DNA from: Lachnospiraceae bacterium
GTDB lineage: Bacteria; Bacillota; Clostridia; Lachnospirales; Lachnospiraceae
Direction: 5' to 3'
DNA length: 64,000 nucleotides
Assembly: GCA_022647575.1 (NCBI GenBank)
Contig: JALCKY010000001.1
Coordinates: 682,001-746,000, forward strand
Below, in pieces: positions 61,852-64,000 of the stretch. A model generated the notes under the pieces. That model made no database searches. It was given only the letters and a program-made list of their open reading frames with translations, and was not told the DNA's origin. Every line of letters begins with the position of its first letter. The first letter of the stretch is position 1. Both the position numbers and the translations under genes were made by a program.

Positions 61852-63963
61852 CTATCCTTTTATAATAAAGTCAATCCGGACAGGCTTCATTCCCGTTCGC
61901 TTTTCGCTGACTTGATCAGGCTGGCTTAAGCCTGCAAAGAGCTGGAAATGCCTGCCTTCCCTCACCGCATGTCCTTCCTCATCAATCGTAAGCAGGGCTT
62001 CCTTCGGGATCCGGAGTTTCGCTGCGGCCGTTTTACCCGGAAGGACGGAAATCCGTTCAAATGCGCATAAAGAATAATTGTCTTTTGCATCTGCCGCATC
62101 CTTCTTTTTCAGATACACCTGAAGGACTTCTTCGGTCTTTCGCTTCCCCGTATTCCGGACGGTCATCTGCACGAAGAGATCCTTTTCAAAGGACGGCTCT
62201 CCGATCAGCTCTGCCTTCTCCACTGTGCACGGAGAATAGGTCAGTCCGAAACCGAACGGGAACTGCGCCGCTTTCTTCATGTACCGGTAAGTTCTGTCCT
62301 TCATCGCATAGTCCGTGAATTCCGGCAGGTCTTTTTCGGAGCGATAGAACGTGACGGGAAGTTTCCCTCCCGGTTCTTTCTGTCCGAAGAGAACTTCCGC
62401 AGCCGCCTTGCCTCCGCGTGCTCCCGGATACCAAAGATCCAGTATAGCAGAAAAATGCTGATCCGCATAGGAAAGATCAATGTCCGAACCTGCCATCAGA
62501 CAGAGGATAACCGGCTTGCCGGTCTTCGCAACTGCTTCCATCAGTCTCCGCTGGGGCTCCGGAAGCAGAAGGTCCGTCTTGTCTCCTGACCCGACGTGGT
62601 TCCCGGTATCCATCTCTTCGCCTTCCAGCGACTCATTCAGCCCAAGGCATAAAATAACCGCATCCGACATTTCCGCAGCGGTTACGGCTTCCGCAATCCG
62701 GTCCCCGTCCTGCGCCAGGCCTTCCGTTTTCGGTTCTGAAATATCGCATCCCTCGGAATAATAAATCCGCACGGACCTGCCGGCAGTGCGGCGGATTCCT
62801 TCAAGGACCGTGATGTACTCGGAAGAGGTTCCGTGGTAATTTCCGATCAGTGCAGCCCGGCTGTCTGCATTCGGCCCGATTACGCTGATGGAGTGCAGCT
62901 TCTTTTTGTCGAGCGGAAGGATGCCGTCATTTTTCAGAAGGACCATGCTCCTGCAGGCAGCTTTCTCCGCAAGTGCAAGATGGCTTCCGGATTCCACGGC
63001 GCTGTAGGGAATTTTATCGTAGCTGCTCCCGTCCATGATTCCGAGCAGATAGCGTGTCGTGAAAAGACGCACCGCCGCCTCGGTAATCTGATCTTCCGTA
63101 ATCAGTCCCAGCTTTACCGCATCCGTCATGAACTGATAAGTTTTTCCGCAGTTCAGGTCGCAGCCGGCGGACATGGCAAGCGCCGCAGATTCTTCCGGCG
63201 TCTTTGTCACTTTGTGATGCTCATGAAAATCGACCAGCGCCCAGCAATCGGAAACAACGTGCCCTTCGAAGCCCCAGTCCTCCCGGAGGATTTTCTTTAA
63301 AAGGGTTTTGCTCCCGCTGCAGGGTTCGCCGTTCGTACGGTTATAGGCGCCCATGACGGCTTCCACTTTTGCTTCCGTAACCAGTGCGTGAAAAGCAGGC
63401 AGGTAAGTCTCATACAGATCCTTCTGACTGACTTCCGCATTAAAGGAATGCCGGACAGCCTCCGGCCCGCTGTGCACCGCAAAGTGCTTTGCACAGGCCG
63501 CCGCTTTCATGACCGGTCCTTTTCCCTGAAGACCTTCTACATAGCTTACCCCCAGCCGCGACGTAAGGAACGGATCCTCGCCGTAAGTCTCCTGACCGCG
63601 TCCCCATCTGGGATCGCGGAAAATGTTCACGTTCGGAGCCCAGAACGTCAGTCCTTTATAGATATCCCTGTCACCGTGTTTCGAATAGGCGTTATACTTC
63701 GCCCTTGCCTCCTCCGCAATGACAGCCGCCATGTCCCTGACCAGTTTTCGGTCAAAGGAAGCACCCATTCCGATTGCCTGCGGAAACATCGTGGCAGTGC
63801 CTGCCCGTGCGACGCCGTGCAGTGCCTCGCACCACCAGTTATAGGCAGGAACGCCCAGCCTCCTGATGGCCGGCGCATTGAATTTCAGCTGGGAAGACTT
63901 TTCTTCCAGCGTCATTTTTGAAACCAGTACCTCTGCTTTTTTTCTCGCCTCTATCCTATTCAT
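61852..63963 (-). CDS. Glycoside hydrolase family 3 (beta-glucosidase/beta-xylosidase type)
   Basis: 703 aa, no signal peptide, so probably cytoplasmic and acting on imported oligosaccharides. N-terminal TIM barrel with 'YNWWCEALHGVARAG', 'RDPRWGRGQETYGEDPFL', 'CAKHFAVHSGPE' and nucleophile Asp239 in 'GHVVSDCWALVD'. Middle alpha/beta sandwich with 'GPNADSRAALIGNYHGTSSEY'. C-terminal fibronectin III-like domain from about 600. AAGGAGAG precedes ATG 63963; ATG 63978 lies in that site. The 'WWxEALHGV' segment resembles beta-xylosidases, but the substrate is uncertain. Confidence 0.92.
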   Translation of the reverse strand: MNRIEARKKAEVLVSKMTLEEKSSQLKFNAPAIRRLGVPAYNWWCEALHGVARAGTATMFPQAIGMGASFDRKLVRDMAAVIAEEARAKYNAYSKHGDRDIYKGLTFWAPNVNIFRDPRWGRGQETYGEDPFLTSRLGVSYVEGLQGKGPVMKAAACAKHFAVHSGPEAVRHSFNAEVSQKDLYETYLPAFHALVTEAKVEAVMGAYNRTNGEPCSGSKTLLKKILREDWGFEGHVVSDCWALVDFHEHHKVTKTPEESAALAMSAGCDLNCGKTYQFMTDAVKLGLITEDQITEAAVRLFTTRYLLGIMDGSSYDKIPYSAVESGSHLALAEKAACRSMVLLKNDGILPLDKKKLHSISVIGPNADSRAALIGNYHGTSSEYITVLEGIRRTAGRSVRIYYSEGCDISEPKTEGLAQDGDRIAEAVTAAEMSDAVILCLGLNESLEGEEMDTGNHVGSGDKTDLLLPEPQRRLMEAVAKTGKPVILCLMAGSDIDLSYADQHFSAILDLWYPGARGGKAAAEVLFGQKEPGGKLPVTFYRSEKDLPEFTDYAMKDRTYRYMKKAAQFPFGFGLTYSPCTVEKAELIGEPSFEKDLFVQMTVRNTGKRKTEEVLQVYLKKKDAADAKDNYSLCAFERISVLPGKTAAAKLRIPKEALLTIDEEGHAVREGRHFQLFAGLSQPDQVSEKRTGMKPVRIDFIIKG

Positions 63964-64000
63964 GCTTCTCTCCTTCATTCCGGTAATGCAGCGGCGACTT

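Overview
The window is a contiguous, densely coded stretch of a moderately GC-rich low-GC-lineage Gram-positive anaerobe (Bacillota, most likely a gut Clostridia or Erysipelotrichia). The basis is strong AGGAGG-type ribosome binding sites, Clostridium-type cell-wall-binding-2 (CWB2) surface proteins, ECF vitamin uptake, fused amino-acid ABC transporters and a PucR-type regulator. No rRNA, tRNA, CRISPR array, phage or insertion sequence was seen.

Layout. 1-3.5 kb: nucleoside ABC permeases, phosphopentomutase (deoB) and an Lgt-like membrane protein. 3.5-12.8 kb (minus strand): a compact signalling island made of a TIR-TM-beta-propeller protein, a membrane Rossmann/RyR-like protein, a hybrid histidine kinase and a degenerate GGDEF protein. 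12.9-17.6 kb: L-rhamnose locus (AraC regulator, rhaB, rhaA, rhaD) with a perfect inverted repeat in the divergent promoter region. 17.6-26.9 kb: CoA transferase, two tandem CBS proteins (one with a HEPN-like motif), YdcF-like, ThiF-like, Tex, DUF362 ferredoxin-type and GGDEF proteins. 27-37.3 kb: ion and nitrogen transport (MgtA; an Amt-PII fusion with a leader hairpin; a one-polypeptide amino-acid ABC transporter; Trk potassium system).

37.3-45.1 kb (minus strand) is a vitamin B12 acquisition locus. A strong promoter and a cobalamin riboswitch with terminator platform precede a membrane-anchored DUF4430 protein, EcfT, a fused EcfA-EcfA-S component and a CWB2-anchored surface protein. The surface protein combines a DUF4430-like domain and an alpha/alpha toroid, the two folds of mammalian intrinsic factor/transcobalamin. 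45.1-49.1 kb holds a broken flippase, a methyltransferase and a GT-C-like protein.

49.3-56.7 kb (minus strand) is an omega-amino-acid (probably GABA-type) catabolic cluster: PucR regulator, tandem terminator-like hairpins, two class III aminotransferases, a cytidylate-kinase-like protein and an unusual single polypeptide joining an APC amino-acid permease to an iron-type alcohol dehydrogenase. 56.9-61.1 kb holds an AT-richer S-layer-like gene with a structured leader and two small ribbon-helix-helix proteins, one with twin palindromic operators over its promoter. The window ends with a YbaK-type deacylase and a GH3 glycosidase.

Five genes (deoB, the second trkA-like gene, ecfA, the flippase, ybaK) show eight apparent frameshifts in total, all requiring one base to be skipped. 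This uniform polarity suggests insertion errors in the assembly, although real decay is not excluded.
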